Shown here piece after piece: positions 1 through 7,089 of a stretch of 11,650 bases of DNA. Both the position numbers and the translations under genes were made by a program. Under the pieces are notes generated by a model, which saw nothing but the letters and a program-made list of their open reading frames with translations, had not been told where the DNA came from and did not search any database. Source of the stretch: an uncultured Faecalibaculum sp. (GTDB lineage Bacteria > Bacillota_I > Bacilli_A > Erysipelotrichales > Erysipelotrichaceae); contig NZ_CAJUPA010000053.1 in NCBI RefSeq assembly GCF_910588395.1, forward strand, positions 1 to 11,650, given 5' to 3'. How positions within the stretch are numbered: the stretch's first letter is position 1; each line of letters opens with the position of its first letter.

Positions 1-54
1 CAGTGCCGAACGGCACGCTGGGTGGTGTGAGAGGGACCTAGTCTCTACTCGATT
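1..54 (+). mobile_element. 3' end of a group IIC intron (domains V and VI)
   Basis: Positions 1-29 form the distal part of domain V: arms TGCC/GGCA around a GAAC loop, a two-base bulge, then CAG/CTG, ending in GGTGGTGTG. This agrees closely with the end of the Oceanobacillus iheyensis group IIC intron as I remember it. Positions 29-50 fold as domain VI: GAG (29-31) pairs with CTC (48-50), AGGGA (32-36) pairs with TCTCT (42-46), and A47 is left bulged as the branch point. The intron should end at about 53-54. The rest, including any reverse transcriptase, lies left of the window. Class assignment rests on sequence recall, not a covariance search. Confidence 0.85.
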
Positions 55-138
55 CCGCAGCCTGCTTCTGTCAGACCGCATCCTGGTGCAAGGCATGGGA
101 TTGGACCACTGCCGGAAGGTACGATATGTTGAAGCCGG

Positions 139-191
139 GACTCTGCCTGTCACAGCCTGATTCACACCACACCGGCTCACCGGGCAGACTC
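139..191 (+). promoter_or_regulatory. Leader hairpin upstream of the glycosyltransferase
   Basis: The 156 bases between the intron end and the glycosyltransferase start contain no convincing gene. GACTCTGCCTG (139-149) can pair with CGGGCAGACTC (181-191) in 10 of 11 positions around a 31-base loop, ending seven bases before the ribosome binding site. No T-run follows, so it is not an intrinsic terminator. I looked for a c-di-GMP-I riboswitch because of the PilZ-like domain downstream, but the conserved core is absent. It may be a structured 5' UTR of unknown role, or chance pairing. Confidence 0.25.
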
Positions 192-210
192 GTCAATGGA
201 GAGGTATCAA

Positions 211-2667
211 ATGAGTTTCACTGTACTGTTTCCGGCGGCAGCAGCCCTGCAGGATGCCCGGGTGTCTGCCGTATTTACAATTCTTTACTCTGTCATTGCC
301 CTCAGCGCCGCCATCATGTGCTTCACCGGCATCAGACAAAACCGGACCATGCTCACGCTGCTGCTGGCATCAGCTGCAGCCATACCGCTGCTCAGACTCA
401 TTCATCTAGCCGGCGCTGTACTAACCGGGCTGGGACAGTACGTCCTTTTTTTCACTCTGTTCTTTGTGCTGGGTCTGCTGCTGCACAGTCTCATTGTGCA
501 TCTGGTTTCCACCGGTACGACCCATTCAGACGCTTCCAGCCGCAGCTGGCGGCATCTCGCCGCTTCCGCGGGCCTGTCTGCAGTCTGCAGCTGGGCACTC
601 TGGAAGCTGTCTCTTCGGGCAGATCTGTGCGCCGGGGTTTTTCTGGTGCTGCTGATCGCCAGCCGCATGACCCGGATGTATTTGGTCCGGCACAGAATTC
701 TCCATCATACCTATGCAGAGATACAGAAACCGGTCCCGGCCCGCAGCGTGCGGCGCAGTGTGATGATTCTTTCCGCCTATGTCTCCCTTTTGTATCTGTT
801 CTGGCGGATTCTGTTCACACTCCCTTCCGGCAGAGGGCTGCTGACATCGGTCTGTGCGGTGCTGCTGCTGTCCTGTGAAGCCATGGACATTGCAGATTCT
901 CTGCTGAACAACCGGATCATCAGCCAGCGTGGTTCCTATCCGCTCCCTGACACAGATCCGGATGCTGTATGGCCGGATGTGGATGTGTTCATTGCCACAT
1001 ACAACGAAAGCCGCCAGCTTCTGTACAAAACAGTCCGGGGCTGTCTGAACATGGCCTGTCCGGACCCGAAGCGGGTTCACATTTATCTGTGTGATGATGG
1101 ACAGCGCCCGGAAATCCGGGATCTGGCTGAAAAACTCCATGTGGGATATCTCACCCGGGCTGACCGGACTGGTGCGAAAGCAGGAAACCTGAACAATGCC
1201 CTGAAGCACACCACCTCTCCGCTGGTGGTGACCTTCGATGCGGATATGATCCCCCGCCGGGACTTTCTGACGCAAACCATTCCCTATTTTCTGCATGCCT
1301 GGAAACGGAACGCCGGACTGCCGGAGAAAGAACAGATCCCTCTTGGGTTTGTCCAGACACCTCAGGCGTTCTACAACGAAGATCTGTTTCAGCATCATTT
1401 GTACCGGGAACGGGTGACGGGGAATGAACAGGATTACTTTTTCAGGGAAATCCAGCCGGCGAAAACAGCATCCAACAGCGTGATCTATGCCGGCAGCAAC
1501 ACTGTGATCAGCCGAGAAGCACTGGAGACAGTGGGCGGATTCTTTACCAGAGCCATTACGGAAGACTTTGCCACCGGACTGCTGATCGAAGGCAGCGGCT
1601 ACGTTTCTCTGGCACTGCCCACACCCCTGGCCTTTGGCCTGTCCCCGGAGGATCTTCCGTCTCTGATCCAGCAGCGGATCCGCTGGGGACGGGGCGTGAT
1701 CAATGTTCTGTATCAGATCAACATTTTCTTCACAAACCGGTTTTCTGTGGCGCAGAAAATCAGCTATGGCACCGCCATATTCTTCTGGGTCCGGAGCTGC
1801 ATCCGCATGGTGTATCTGATTATCCCGATTCTCGCGGCATTTTTTCACATTCCGTTTGTGGACAGTACCATTGGTCCCATGCTCTGTTTCTGGGTGCCGT
1901 ATCTGCTGATGCAGTATGTCTTTGAACTGGCCATGACCGATTCCAGACGGAGCACTCCCTGGACAAATATCTATGAGACGATCCTGTGTCCGTTTCTGGC
2001 CGGCCCCATTCTGCAGGAACTGCTGGGGATTTCCCTGAAGACCTTTAAAGTCACGGACAAAAACCGGGACCGGGGGACACACTTCGCCTGGCGGTATGTT
2101 CTTCCGTTTCTTGTGCTGACCATTCTGGATGCTGCGGCTTTGCTGACAGGAATCCTGAACCTTGTGCAGGGTGGACGATCCGGCGGCATTGTGACTGTGT
2201 TCTGGCTGGCATACAATCTTGTGCTTCTGTGCATCTGCCTGCTGTTCATGATCGGACGCAGAACCGAAACGCTGGTGGGACTCCGGAAGTCTGTCATCTC
2301 CTGCGACCTGCTGGCAGCAGACAGCCGGCAGATGCAGACAGGTGTGGCAGTCGGGCTCAGCGAACAGGAACTTGACATTGTTCTTCACGGAACCGCAGAG
2401 CTCCCCAAACCGGGTGACAGCTGTGAAATCAGGCTGGACGCAGATCATTGGACTGCAGCGGTGCAGGCTGTCTGCACCGGCAGTAAAATGCAGAAAGGAC
2501 TGCAGGTGATGCGCTTTGCCATTGAGCATGTACCAGATGCGGATCAGTTTCTTTCCATACTGTATGACCGGGACCTGGCTTACGAAAGCAGGCACCGTCA
2601 GCTGTTTCTGTCTCCGGCTCTGTTTCACACGCTGAAACACTGGTATCAGGATCATCCGGCTGGATAG
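211..2667 (+). CDS. Cellulose-synthase-like family 2 glycosyltransferase with degenerate PilZ-like domain
   Basis: A processive membrane glycosyltransferase of the BcsA type (818 aa), expected to polymerise a sugar nucleotide into a polysaccharide and export it. About six or seven hydrophobic segments fill residues 1-235. The catalytic domain shows DVFIATYNE (258-266), DDG (295-297), DAD (343-345), TED (450-452) and QRIRW (488-492), the full D,D,D,QxxRW set. About four membrane helices follow, then a beta-rich PilZ-like region (about 690-790). That region lacks a clear RxxxR and D/NxSxxG, so c-di-GMP binding is doubtful. ATG 211 is chosen over ATG 196 because GGAGAGG (198-204) sits six bases before it. 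No BcsB, BcsZ or cyclase gene is nearby, so the polymer is unknown. The next gene starts 78 bases downstream on the same strand. Confidence 0.88.
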   Translation: MSFTVLFPAAAALQDARVSAVFTILYSVIALSAAIMCFTGIRQNRTMLTLLLASAAAIPLLRLIHLAGAVLTGLGQYVLFFTLFFVLGLLLHSLIVHLVSTGTTHSDASSRSWRHLAASAGLSAVCSWALWKLSLRADLCAGVFLVLLIASRMTRMYLVRHRILHHTYAEIQKPVPARSVRRSVMILSAYVSLLYLFWRILFTLPSGRGLLTSVCAVLLLSCEAMDIADSLLNNRIISQRGSYPLPDTDPDAVWPDVDVFIATYNESRQLLYKTVRGCLNMACPDPKRVHIYLCDDGQRPEIRDLAEKLHVGYLTRADRTGAKAGNLNNALKHTTSPLVVTFDADMIPRRDFLTQTIPYFLHAWKRNAGLPEKEQIPLGFVQTPQAFYNEDLFQHHLYRERVTGNEQDYFFREIQPAKTASNSVIYAGSNTVISREALETVGGFFTRAITEDFATGLLIEGSGYVSLALPTPLAFGLSPEDLPSLIQQRIRWGRGVINVLYQINIFFTNRFSVAQKISYGTAIFFWVRSCIRMVYLIIPILAAFFHIPFVDSTIGPMLCFWVPYLLMQYVFELAMTDSRRSTPWTNIYETILCPFLAGPILQELLGISLKTFKVTDKNRDRGTHFAWRYVLPFLVLTILDAAALLTGILNLVQGGRSGGIVTVFWLAYNLVLLCICLLFMIGRRTETLVGLRKSVISCDLLAADSRQMQTGVAVGLSEQELDIVLHGTAELPKPGDSCEIRLDADHWTAAVQAVCTGSKMQKGLQVMRFAIEHVPDADQFLSILYDRDLAYESRHRQLFLSPALFHTLKHWYQDHPAG

Positions 2668-2745
2668 ACACTGCCGGCTGCTGCAAGCTGCCTGGCGGTG
2701 TATCAGCAGCCTATAATGAACTCAAAGGAAACGGAGGAGCCGGTT

Positions 2746-3714
2746 ATGAGTCAACAACTCTGTCAGAGTACATCCGATCTGCGCTTTGTGGATCTCCATT
2801 GCGATACCATCTCAGAAATCCGGGATCACCCGGATGCCACACACCATATCACGGTGCAGAAACTGGAACGGGGAAGTGTGGTCCTGCAGTGTTTTGCGCT
2901 TTTCACCGATCTGGAAAAGTACGAAAAACCGGAGAAACGGGCACTTGAACTCTATGGGACCTATCTTCGTTTTCTCCGGGAGAATCAGGAAGACATAGCG
3001 CCCGTGCACACCTGGCAGGATTACATCGATCTGCGGGAAAAACAGCTGATTGGCAGCATCCTGACGCTGGAAGAAGGAGATGTCACGTTCGGCGGACTGG
3101 AGTTTCTGGAAACCTGGCATGAACTGGGCGTCCGGATGATCACGCTGACCTGGAATCATCCCAACCGGCTGGCAGACCGGAACGGACTTACTGAGTATGG
3201 CACAGCCTATGTGCGGCGCATGGAAGAGCTGGGGATCGTGGTGGATGTATCGCATCTGCCGGACAAGGCATTCTGGGATGTCTGCAGGATCGCCACACGT
3301 CCGTTTATTGCCAGTCATTCCAATGCCCGGCAGCTTTGTCATGTATCCCGCAACCTGACCGATGATATGATCCGGGCAGTGGCCCGTCACCATGGTGTCA
3401 TTGGCCTGAATTTCTATGCCCGGTTCCTGAAGGAAGGCGGAGAGGACTATTCCACACTGGATGACATGATCCGCCACCTTCGTCATATCATGGAAGTGGG
3501 CGGGGAAGATGTGATTGCACTGGGGACAGACTTTGACGGAATCACATCCGGCATGGAGCTGAAAGACGCAGGGGGACTGCATCAGCTGGCCCGGCGGATG
3601 CTGGAATCCGGATTCACCAGACAGCAGGTGGACAAGTTCTCCCATGCCAATGCAGAACGGGTGTTCCGGGATATTCTGGCAGACGGCACGCTGGCCGGCC
3701 AACCGGGCCACTGA
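2746..3714 (+). CDS. Membrane dipeptidase (peptidase family M19)
   Basis: A zinc dipeptidase of the renal dipeptidase family, 322 aa, the usual bacterial size. Metal-ligand motifs are in order: HCD (H18, D20), the LTLEEGD glutamate (109/110), DVSH (H170) and ASH (H191). SRNLTDD (201-207) carries the conserved substrate arginine, and GTDFDG (260-265) is also typical. No signal peptide or membrane segment is seen, so it is probably cytoplasmic and cleaves dipeptides, possibly including D-amino-acid or peptidoglycan-derived ones (family knowledge, not shown here). ATG 2746 is preferred over GTG 2698 and ATG 2716 because GGAGGAG (2733-2739) lies six bases upstream. TATAAT at 2712-2717 could be a -10 box, but no good -35 is visible. 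The phosphatase gene follows after 21 bases, so the two are probably co-transcribed. Confidence 0.93.
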   Translation: MSQQLCQSTSDLRFVDLHCDTISEIRDHPDATHHITVQKLERGSVVLQCFALFTDLEKYEKPEKRALELYGTYLRFLRENQEDIAPVHTWQDYIDLREKQLIGSILTLEEGDVTFGGLEFLETWHELGVRMITLTWNHPNRLADRNGLTEYGTAYVRRMEELGIVVDVSHLPDKAFWDVCRIATRPFIASHSNARQLCHVSRNLTDDMIRAVARHHGVIGLNFYARFLKEGGEDYSTLDDMIRHLRHIMEVGGEDVIALGTDFDGITSGMELKDAGGLHQLARRMLESGFTRQQVDKFSHANAERVFRDILADGTLAGQPGH

Positions 3715-3735
3715 ACAGAACAGGAGAGAAGTTCC

Positions 3736-4734
3736 ATGGAAAGCATTACACTGAAAAACACAGCCGGAAAAACCATCACCTACGAACCGGATGACATTCT
3801 GTGGTTTTTTGAAGAAACCGGCTCCGGCCTGCTGCGGATCATTGATACGGAGCGTCGTCTGGAGACATTCCCTCTGGATGCCAGACAGATCGCGCAGCTG
3901 CGGACACAGCTGCAGGCCAGTCACACGCCGATCTGGTTCGGCGCCTTCCAGGGTGAAAAACTGCCCCTGGAGAAGCTGCCGAATACGCGGGGACTGGGCG
4001 GACTTGCCTGTGGTCCCCAAAGCGTCATCGGTCACCACAGACTGATCCGATCCGGTGCACTGCATGATGCCACGAAAGAAGATCTGGCGTATCTTACTGG
4101 AACCATGGGCCTGAAGGTCGTGATGGACCTGCGGACGGATCTGGAAATCGCTGCGAAACCCGATCCCCGCATCCCCGGGGTCAAATGGATCCATGTACCG
4201 TTTCTGAATACCCTGGAGTATGAGAAAATCGGCCTCAGAACGCTGACAGAGGCAGGTCTGGAGGAGATGAAGGACAGAGGTCCGGCCATGATGGAAGAAC
4301 TGTACCGGAAAATTGTCGGAGCGCCGGAGGGAATCCGGGGACTGCGCCGTTTCTTTGAGATCCTTCTGCAGCAGTCCGCCGGCTCAGTGCTCTGGCACTG
4401 CACCCAGGGAAAAGACCGCACAGGCGTTGCAGCGGCAGTGCTGGAGCGGATCCTGGGCTGTGATGCCCGGACTGTGGAACAGGACTATCTGCAGACCAAC
4501 CCCTGTCTGAAAACCGAGGAAGAAGACACGGAGGACTGGCTGGAAAAGACCCTGCATCTGAACAGTCACGCAGCCGGAAAATTCAGCTTTCTGTTTGAAG
4601 CCCGGCCGCAGTTCCTGCAGGCAGCATGGGACTGCATTGACCGGGAATTCGGCGGGTTTGATTCCTGGCTGCAGAATCAGCTGGGGCTGACCGAAGACAG
4701 GCAGAATCAGTTAAGGGCCATGTATACCTGCTGA
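3736..4734 (+). CDS. Tyrosine/dual-specificity protein phosphatase (PtpB/LipA-like)
   Basis: A cysteine-based phosphatase of 332 aa. The P-loop HCTQGKDRTG places the nucleophile at C222 and the phosphate-binding arginine at R228. The Lys and Asp inside the loop are typical of the PtpB/LipA-like branch, which acts on phosphotyrosine and often on phosphoinositides. NTRGLGG, LIRSGAL and VVMDLR (D131) upstream match the start of that fold. Residues 1-70 are an extra, mostly beta-strand N-terminal region (TITYEPDDILWFFEE and following) that I do not recognise. No signal peptide is present. AGGAGAG (3720-3726) supports ATG 3736. The gene lies 21 bases after the dipeptidase and likely shares its transcript. 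The in vivo substrate cannot be told from sequence. Confidence 0.85.
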   Translation: MESITLKNTAGKTITYEPDDILWFFEETGSGLLRIIDTERRLETFPLDARQIAQLRTQLQASHTPIWFGAFQGEKLPLEKLPNTRGLGGLACGPQSVIGHHRLIRSGALHDATKEDLAYLTGTMGLKVVMDLRTDLEIAAKPDPRIPGVKWIHVPFLNTLEYEKIGLRTLTEAGLEEMKDRGPAMMEELYRKIVGAPEGIRGLRRFFEILLQQSAGSVLWHCTQGKDRTGVAAAVLERILGCDARTVEQDYLQTNPCLKTEEEDTEDWLEKTLHLNSHAAGKFSFLFEARPQFLQAAWDCIDREFGGFDSWLQNQLGLTEDRQNQLRAMYTC

Positions 4735-4791
4735 AGCGCGGAATCCTCAGGTGGGACAGATGTTCTAAATGATATGAGTATCTAAATACAA

Positions 4792-4815
4792 TTGACCTCA
4801 AACCCTCGGTATAAT
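4792..4815 (+). promoter_or_regulatory. Decayed promoter with a MerR-type half-site
   Basis: TTGACC (4792-4797) and a perfect TATAAT (4810-4815) are only 12 bases apart. TTGACCTCAA resembles the left half of promoters controlled by MerR-family activators, which normally have 19-20 base spacers and a matching right half. Here the right half is missing, as if about seven bases were lost. It is unlikely to be active with this spacing. Confidence 0.3.
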
Positions 4816-4924
4816 GTATCCAGAGCAGGACATTCCGGATGCTGTGACCGCCGGGTACTGGGAATACAATGCCGATGAAGTGGACATGGGAGCTATTGGT
4901 GCGATACGCAAGTATAATGATTAG
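4814..4924 (+). pseudogene. C-terminal gene remnant, function unknown
   Basis: An open frame of 36 codons ends ...YNADEVDMGAIGAIRKYND at TAG 4922. The amino-acid pattern reads like the end of a real protein. Its only ATG overlaps the TATAAT box, there is no ribosome binding site, and an in-frame TGA lies at 4793, so it cannot be made as a normal protein from here. I read it as the 3' end of a gene whose body was deleted. I do not recognise the family. Confidence 0.35.
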
Positions 4925-4998
4925 TTTTCAGGCATGGTCCGGACATCCGTCTTACTCACTGTAAGGAATCTGAACGATCCGGCGCAGATTCGCAGGAG

Positions 4999-5024
4999 AA
5001 AAGGGGCTGTACCCCTTTTTCTTT
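4999..5024 (+). terminator. Intrinsic terminator
   Basis: AAAAGGGG (4999-5006) pairs with CCCCTTTT (5012-5019) around the loop CTGTA, followed by TCTTTT. It would stop transcripts coming from the phosphatase operon and the remnant, and its AT-rich outer stem could also work on the opposite strand. Confidence 0.7.
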
Positions 5025-5070
5025 TCCTGGAAGAGGCTCCTGACACGCATCGCGGCTTTGTCCCGGAACC

Positions 5071-5099
5071 GTGACGAATGAAGCAAGATACGCTATGAT
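5071..5099 (+). promoter_or_regulatory. Promoter for the nucleotidyltransferase gene
   Basis: GTGACG (5071-5076) and TATGAT (5094-5099) are separated by 17 bases. The -10 is good and the -35 weak. It lies after the terminator at 4999-5024 and about 84 bases before the next start codon, as expected for a separate transcription unit. Confidence 0.5.
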
Positions 5100-5106
5100 T
5101 ATTAAA

Positions 5107-5160
5107 CCGGCATAAAGCCGGGACATCCATCCGGACCGGCGTCTATCCGACCCCGGGTGG
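5107..5160 (+). promoter_or_regulatory. Structured leader of the nucleotidyltransferase mRNA
   Basis: Two stems can form just downstream of the promoter: CCGGC (5107-5111) with GCCGG (5117-5121) around ATAAA, and CCATCCGG (5127-5134) with CCGGGTGG (5153-5160) around 18 bases. Neither is followed by a T-run. They resemble no riboswitch class I know. The second stem ends nine bases before the GGAGG ribosome binding site at 5170-5174. Confidence 0.25.
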
Positions 5161-5182
5161 ACGGAATTTGGAGGTTTCAATC

Positions 5183-6094
5183 ATGAATACAGCCCTGGTT
5201 ATCATGGCTGCCGGACTTGGCAGCCGGTATGAAGGCGGGATCAAGCAGATCACGCCTGTAGGCCCGTCCGGAGAAATCATCATTGACTACTCGGTTCACG
5301 ACGCACTGAAAGCCGGATTCAACCGCATTGTGTTCGTGATCCGGAAAGACATAGAACAGGATTTCATGGAAGCCATCGGCCATCGGATGGAGACTGTTGC
5401 CGCAAAGCAGGGAGCCGAGATCTGCTATGCCTACCAGTCTCTGGATGCCATAGATCTGCCGGTCCCGGAAGGACGGACAAAGCCCTGGGGCACCGGACAG
5501 GCTGTGCTGGCAGCCGCAAAATACCTGGATATGCCCTATATGGTGATCAACGCGGATGATTATTACGGCGTGGATGCTTTCCGGACAGTGCATGATTTCC
5601 TGCTTGCCAACCACGAGGATCAGGCAGTTGCCGGATTCATTCTGAAAAACACGCTGTCCGCCAACGGCGGTGTGACCCGGGGCATCATTGAAGTGAATGA
5701 TCAGGGATTCGTGACGGATATTGCAGAAACAAAGGACATCCGCAAAGACGGCGATCATGCCACAGCAGCCGGCGGAAAGACACTTTCCCTGGATGCCCAT
5801 GTGTCCATGAACATGTGGGGATTCCAGCCGGCTTACACCCGTCTGCTGCAGGAAGGTTTCGATGCGTTTCTTCACAGCATGGAGAATCCGCTGACAGACG
5901 AATTCCTGCTGCCAATTTTCACCAACAAACTGATCCACGAGGACAAAGTCAAAGTCAAGGTGCTGGAAAGCCATGACCGGTGGTTCGGCATTACGTATAA
6001 GGAAGACCTGCCGCAGGTGCTTCGGGATTTTGCAGCCCTGTACCAGCAGGGCATCTACGAGCCAGATCTCTACTCGGACCTTAAGAAACAGTAA
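5183..6094 (+). CDS. Nucleotidyltransferase (sugar-phosphate nucleotidyltransferase family)
   Basis: A 303-aa Rossmann-type NTP transferase that would activate a sugar- or alcohol-phosphate to its nucleotide diphosphate. The N-terminus holds the nucleotide-binding loop AAGLGSRYEGGIKQ (9-22, with K21), KPWGTGQAV (100-108) for base recognition, and NADDYYG (123-129) with the metal-binding Asp pair. HDRWFGITYKED near the C-terminus fits the sugar-binding half. ATG 5183 is used because GGAGG (5170-5174) is eight bases upstream; a TTG at 5168 overlaps that site. The gene has its own promoter and leader. A kinase or transferase partner that would name the substrate is not in the window. It could feed an activated sugar to surface polysaccharide or lipid synthesis, but a link to the glycosyltransferase at 211 is only inference. 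Confidence 0.85.
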   Translation: MNTALVIMAAGLGSRYEGGIKQITPVGPSGEIIIDYSVHDALKAGFNRIVFVIRKDIEQDFMEAIGHRMETVAAKQGAEICYAYQSLDAIDLPVPEGRTKPWGTGQAVLAAAKYLDMPYMVINADDYYGVDAFRTVHDFLLANHEDQAVAGFILKNTLSANGGVTRGIIEVNDQGFVTDIAETKDIRKDGDHATAAGGKTLSLDAHVSMNMWGFQPAYTRLLQEGFDAFLHSMENPLTDEFLLPIFTNKLIHEDKVKVKVLESHDRWFGITYKEDLPQVLRDFAALYQQGIYEPDLYSDLKKQ

Positions 6095-6160
6095 TTCAGA
6101 AGTGCTGATGGTTTGAACCCACCGCAGGGCAACGGTACACTGGGGACAGGGGTTGAGACT

Positions 6161-6559
6161 ATGCAGAAAAACGATAAAACACTTTTGAACATCATGGGCT
6201 GGGTTTTCCTGGTCTGGGGATTTGCCACGATTCTGGTGGATGTACTGTGTCTGATGCTGGAAAGCATGCCGGTGCATGCACTGTGGGTGCAGACGGTAGC
6301 CGGCAATCTGGACATGATGGCCATTTCCGTGGTTATGGGATGCCTGGAGATTCTGGCAGGCGTATCTGCCCTGCGCTGGAGCGGAAAGCCGAAAAAAGCC
6401 CGCACACTGATGTATGTGAGCGGAACACTGCTGATTCTCTTTGCGCTGGAGGCATTCTCCTTCTATACCCAGACCGGTCAGATTGCCTGGCTGCGTCTGA
6501 TTCTGGGCGTTGTATGTTCCGGGCTGATGTTTGCCGGGGCGTACAGAGAAGTGGCCTGA
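6161..6559 (+). CDS. Small four-helix integral membrane protein, unknown function
   Basis: A 132-aa hydrophobic protein with four predicted membrane helices at about residues 8-32, 47-68, 79-98 and 104-125. Both ends are short and polar (MQKNDK..., ...YREVA), and a basic loop SGKPKKAR separates helices two and three, which by the positive-inside rule puts that loop and both ends in the cytoplasm. No catalytic motif is visible and I do not recognise a family. ATG 6161 is preceded by AGGGG about nine bases away; an in-frame ATG at 6113 lacks a ribosome binding site. It starts 66 bases after the nucleotidyltransferase with no terminator or clear promoter between, so the two may share a transcript that ends at the terminator at 6579. 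Confidence 0.75.
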   Translation: MQKNDKTLLNIMGWVFLVWGFATILVDVLCLMLESMPVHALWVQTVAGNLDMMAISVVMGCLEILAGVSALRWSGKPKKARTLMYVSGTLLILFALEAFSFYTQTGQIAWLRLILGVVCSGLMFAGAYREVA

Positions 6560-6578
6560 TACACCGGAATATGAGCAG

Positions 6579-6614
6579 GGTCCGGGTTTCCTGATGCAGG
6601 AGCCCGGGCCTTTT
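6579..6614 (+). terminator. Intrinsic terminator after the membrane protein gene
   Basis: GGTCCGGGTTTC (6579-6590) pairs with the strand ending in CCCGGGCC (to 6610), 12 pairs including G-T pairs, followed by TTTT (6611-6614). It ends the nucleotidyltransferase and membrane protein unit. Confidence 0.75.
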
Positions 6615-6636
6615 CCTGTGCGGCCCGCTGTACTTT

Positions 6637-6864
6637 GTGCGATGCCCGGAGGCCAGGGAGCTGCTGCCCCTCAAAGAGCATGACCGGGCTGCCATCGAGG
6701 ATGCGCTGTACAGCTGCTGCAGGATGATGGCAGAGCAGGATGGAAAAGTCAGAGAGTTCCGGATTGCGAAGATCCAGGACTCTTTTTTTACCTCTGTGCC
6801 GGGAAGACAGGATAATTTCCGGATTTCCAGGAGGATGATTGCCCTGTGTTTAACCCAAAAATAA
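6637..6864 (+). CDS. Doubtful short ORF or gene remnant
   Basis: A frame of 75 codons from GTG 6637 (open from 6595, after an in-frame TGA at 6592). Codon choice is like that of the neighbouring real genes (GAG, CTG, CGG, GCC, ATC), and the product is polar, Arg-rich and partly helical (ELLPLKEHDRAAIEDALYSC...). However, no ribosome binding site precedes it, it sits just behind a terminator, and I recognise no domain. It runs into the A-tract of the tRNA terminator. A run of seven T at 6783-6789 is a possible frameshift site. It may be a fragment of an older gene. Treat it as hypothetical. Confidence 0.3.
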   Translation: MRCPEARELLPLKEHDRAAIEDALYSCCRMMAEQDGKVREFRIAKIQDSFFTSVPGRQDNFRISRRMIALCLTQK

Positions 6865-6885
6865 AAAAAGCCCGGGAATCCGGAC
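6861..6885 (-). terminator. Terminator of tRNA-Glu
   Basis: Read on the minus strand, GTCCGG (6885-6880) pairs with CCGGGC (6875-6870) around ATTC, followed by TTTTTTTAT (6869-6861). It lies 12 bases past the tRNA CCA end. Confidence 0.8.
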
Positions 6886-6897
6886 TTTACTGTCTGA

Positions 6898-6972
6898 TGG
6901 CAGCGCGTACGGGATTCGAACCCGTGATACAGCCTTGAGAGGGCTGTGGCTTAACCGCTTGCCGAACGCGCC
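6898..6972 (-). tRNA. tRNA-Glu (anticodon CTC)
   Basis: A complete cloverleaf of 75 bases including an encoded CCA (6900-6898). The acceptor stem GGCGCGT/ACGCGCT has six standard pairs and a G1-U72 wobble, with discriminator G73. The D arm is GGC/GCC and the anticodon stem CAGCC/GGCTG with loop CTCTCAA, giving anticodon CTC at 6939-6937, which reads GAG. The T arm is ACGGG TTCGAAT CCCGT and the variable loop has four bases. It is a stand-alone gene with its own promoter and terminator. Confidence 0.95.
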
Positions 6973-6984
6973 ATTTGCCTGACT

Positions 6985-7014
6985 ATCATAGCACGCAAAA
7001 AGAAGAGGAGTCAA
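6985..7014 (-). promoter_or_regulatory. Promoter of tRNA-Glu
   Basis: On the minus strand, TTGACT (7014-7009) and TATGAT (6990-6985) are 18 bases apart, and TGC before TATGAT gives an extended -10. Initiation near 6978 would leave about six bases before the mature tRNA. The -35 box is exactly the loop of the upstream terminator hairpin. Confidence 0.75.
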
Positions 7015-7025
7015 CCTCTTCTTTT
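6998..7025 (-). terminator. Terminator of the serC-serA-PHP operon
   Basis: AAAAGAAGAGG (7025-7015 on the minus strand) pairs perfectly over 11 bases with CCTCTTCTTTT (7008-6998) around a six-base loop, and the T-rich arm ends in TTTTT. It lies about 65 bases after the PHP stop codon. Confidence 0.75.
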
Positions 7026-7089
7026 GAATGGCATTCCTGCTCCTCTGTGAGAATCCGGGATGTTTCACGAACCGGATGGCGGAACCGGA

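Noticed and set aside
54..210. Possible c-di-GMP riboswitch before the glycosyltransferase
   Set aside because: The conserved GEMM core (ACGCAAAGCC region and the tetraloop receptor) is not present.
526..2655. A 709-codon open frame on the minus strand opposite the glycosyltransferase
   Set aside because: It mirrors the codon structure of the plus-strand gene, its product is rich in Cys, His, Gln and Pro with no domain, and the plus-strand protein has every motif of its family.
2669..2700. CACTGCC/GGCGGTG hairpin between the glycosyltransferase and dipeptidase as a terminator
   Set aside because: Seven pairs with a long loop and no T-run after it.
2812..4194. A 460-codon minus-strand frame across the dipeptidase and phosphatase
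   Set aside because: It spans two clearly identified plus-strand genes and their intergenic gap and has no recognisable domain, so it is an antisense shadow.
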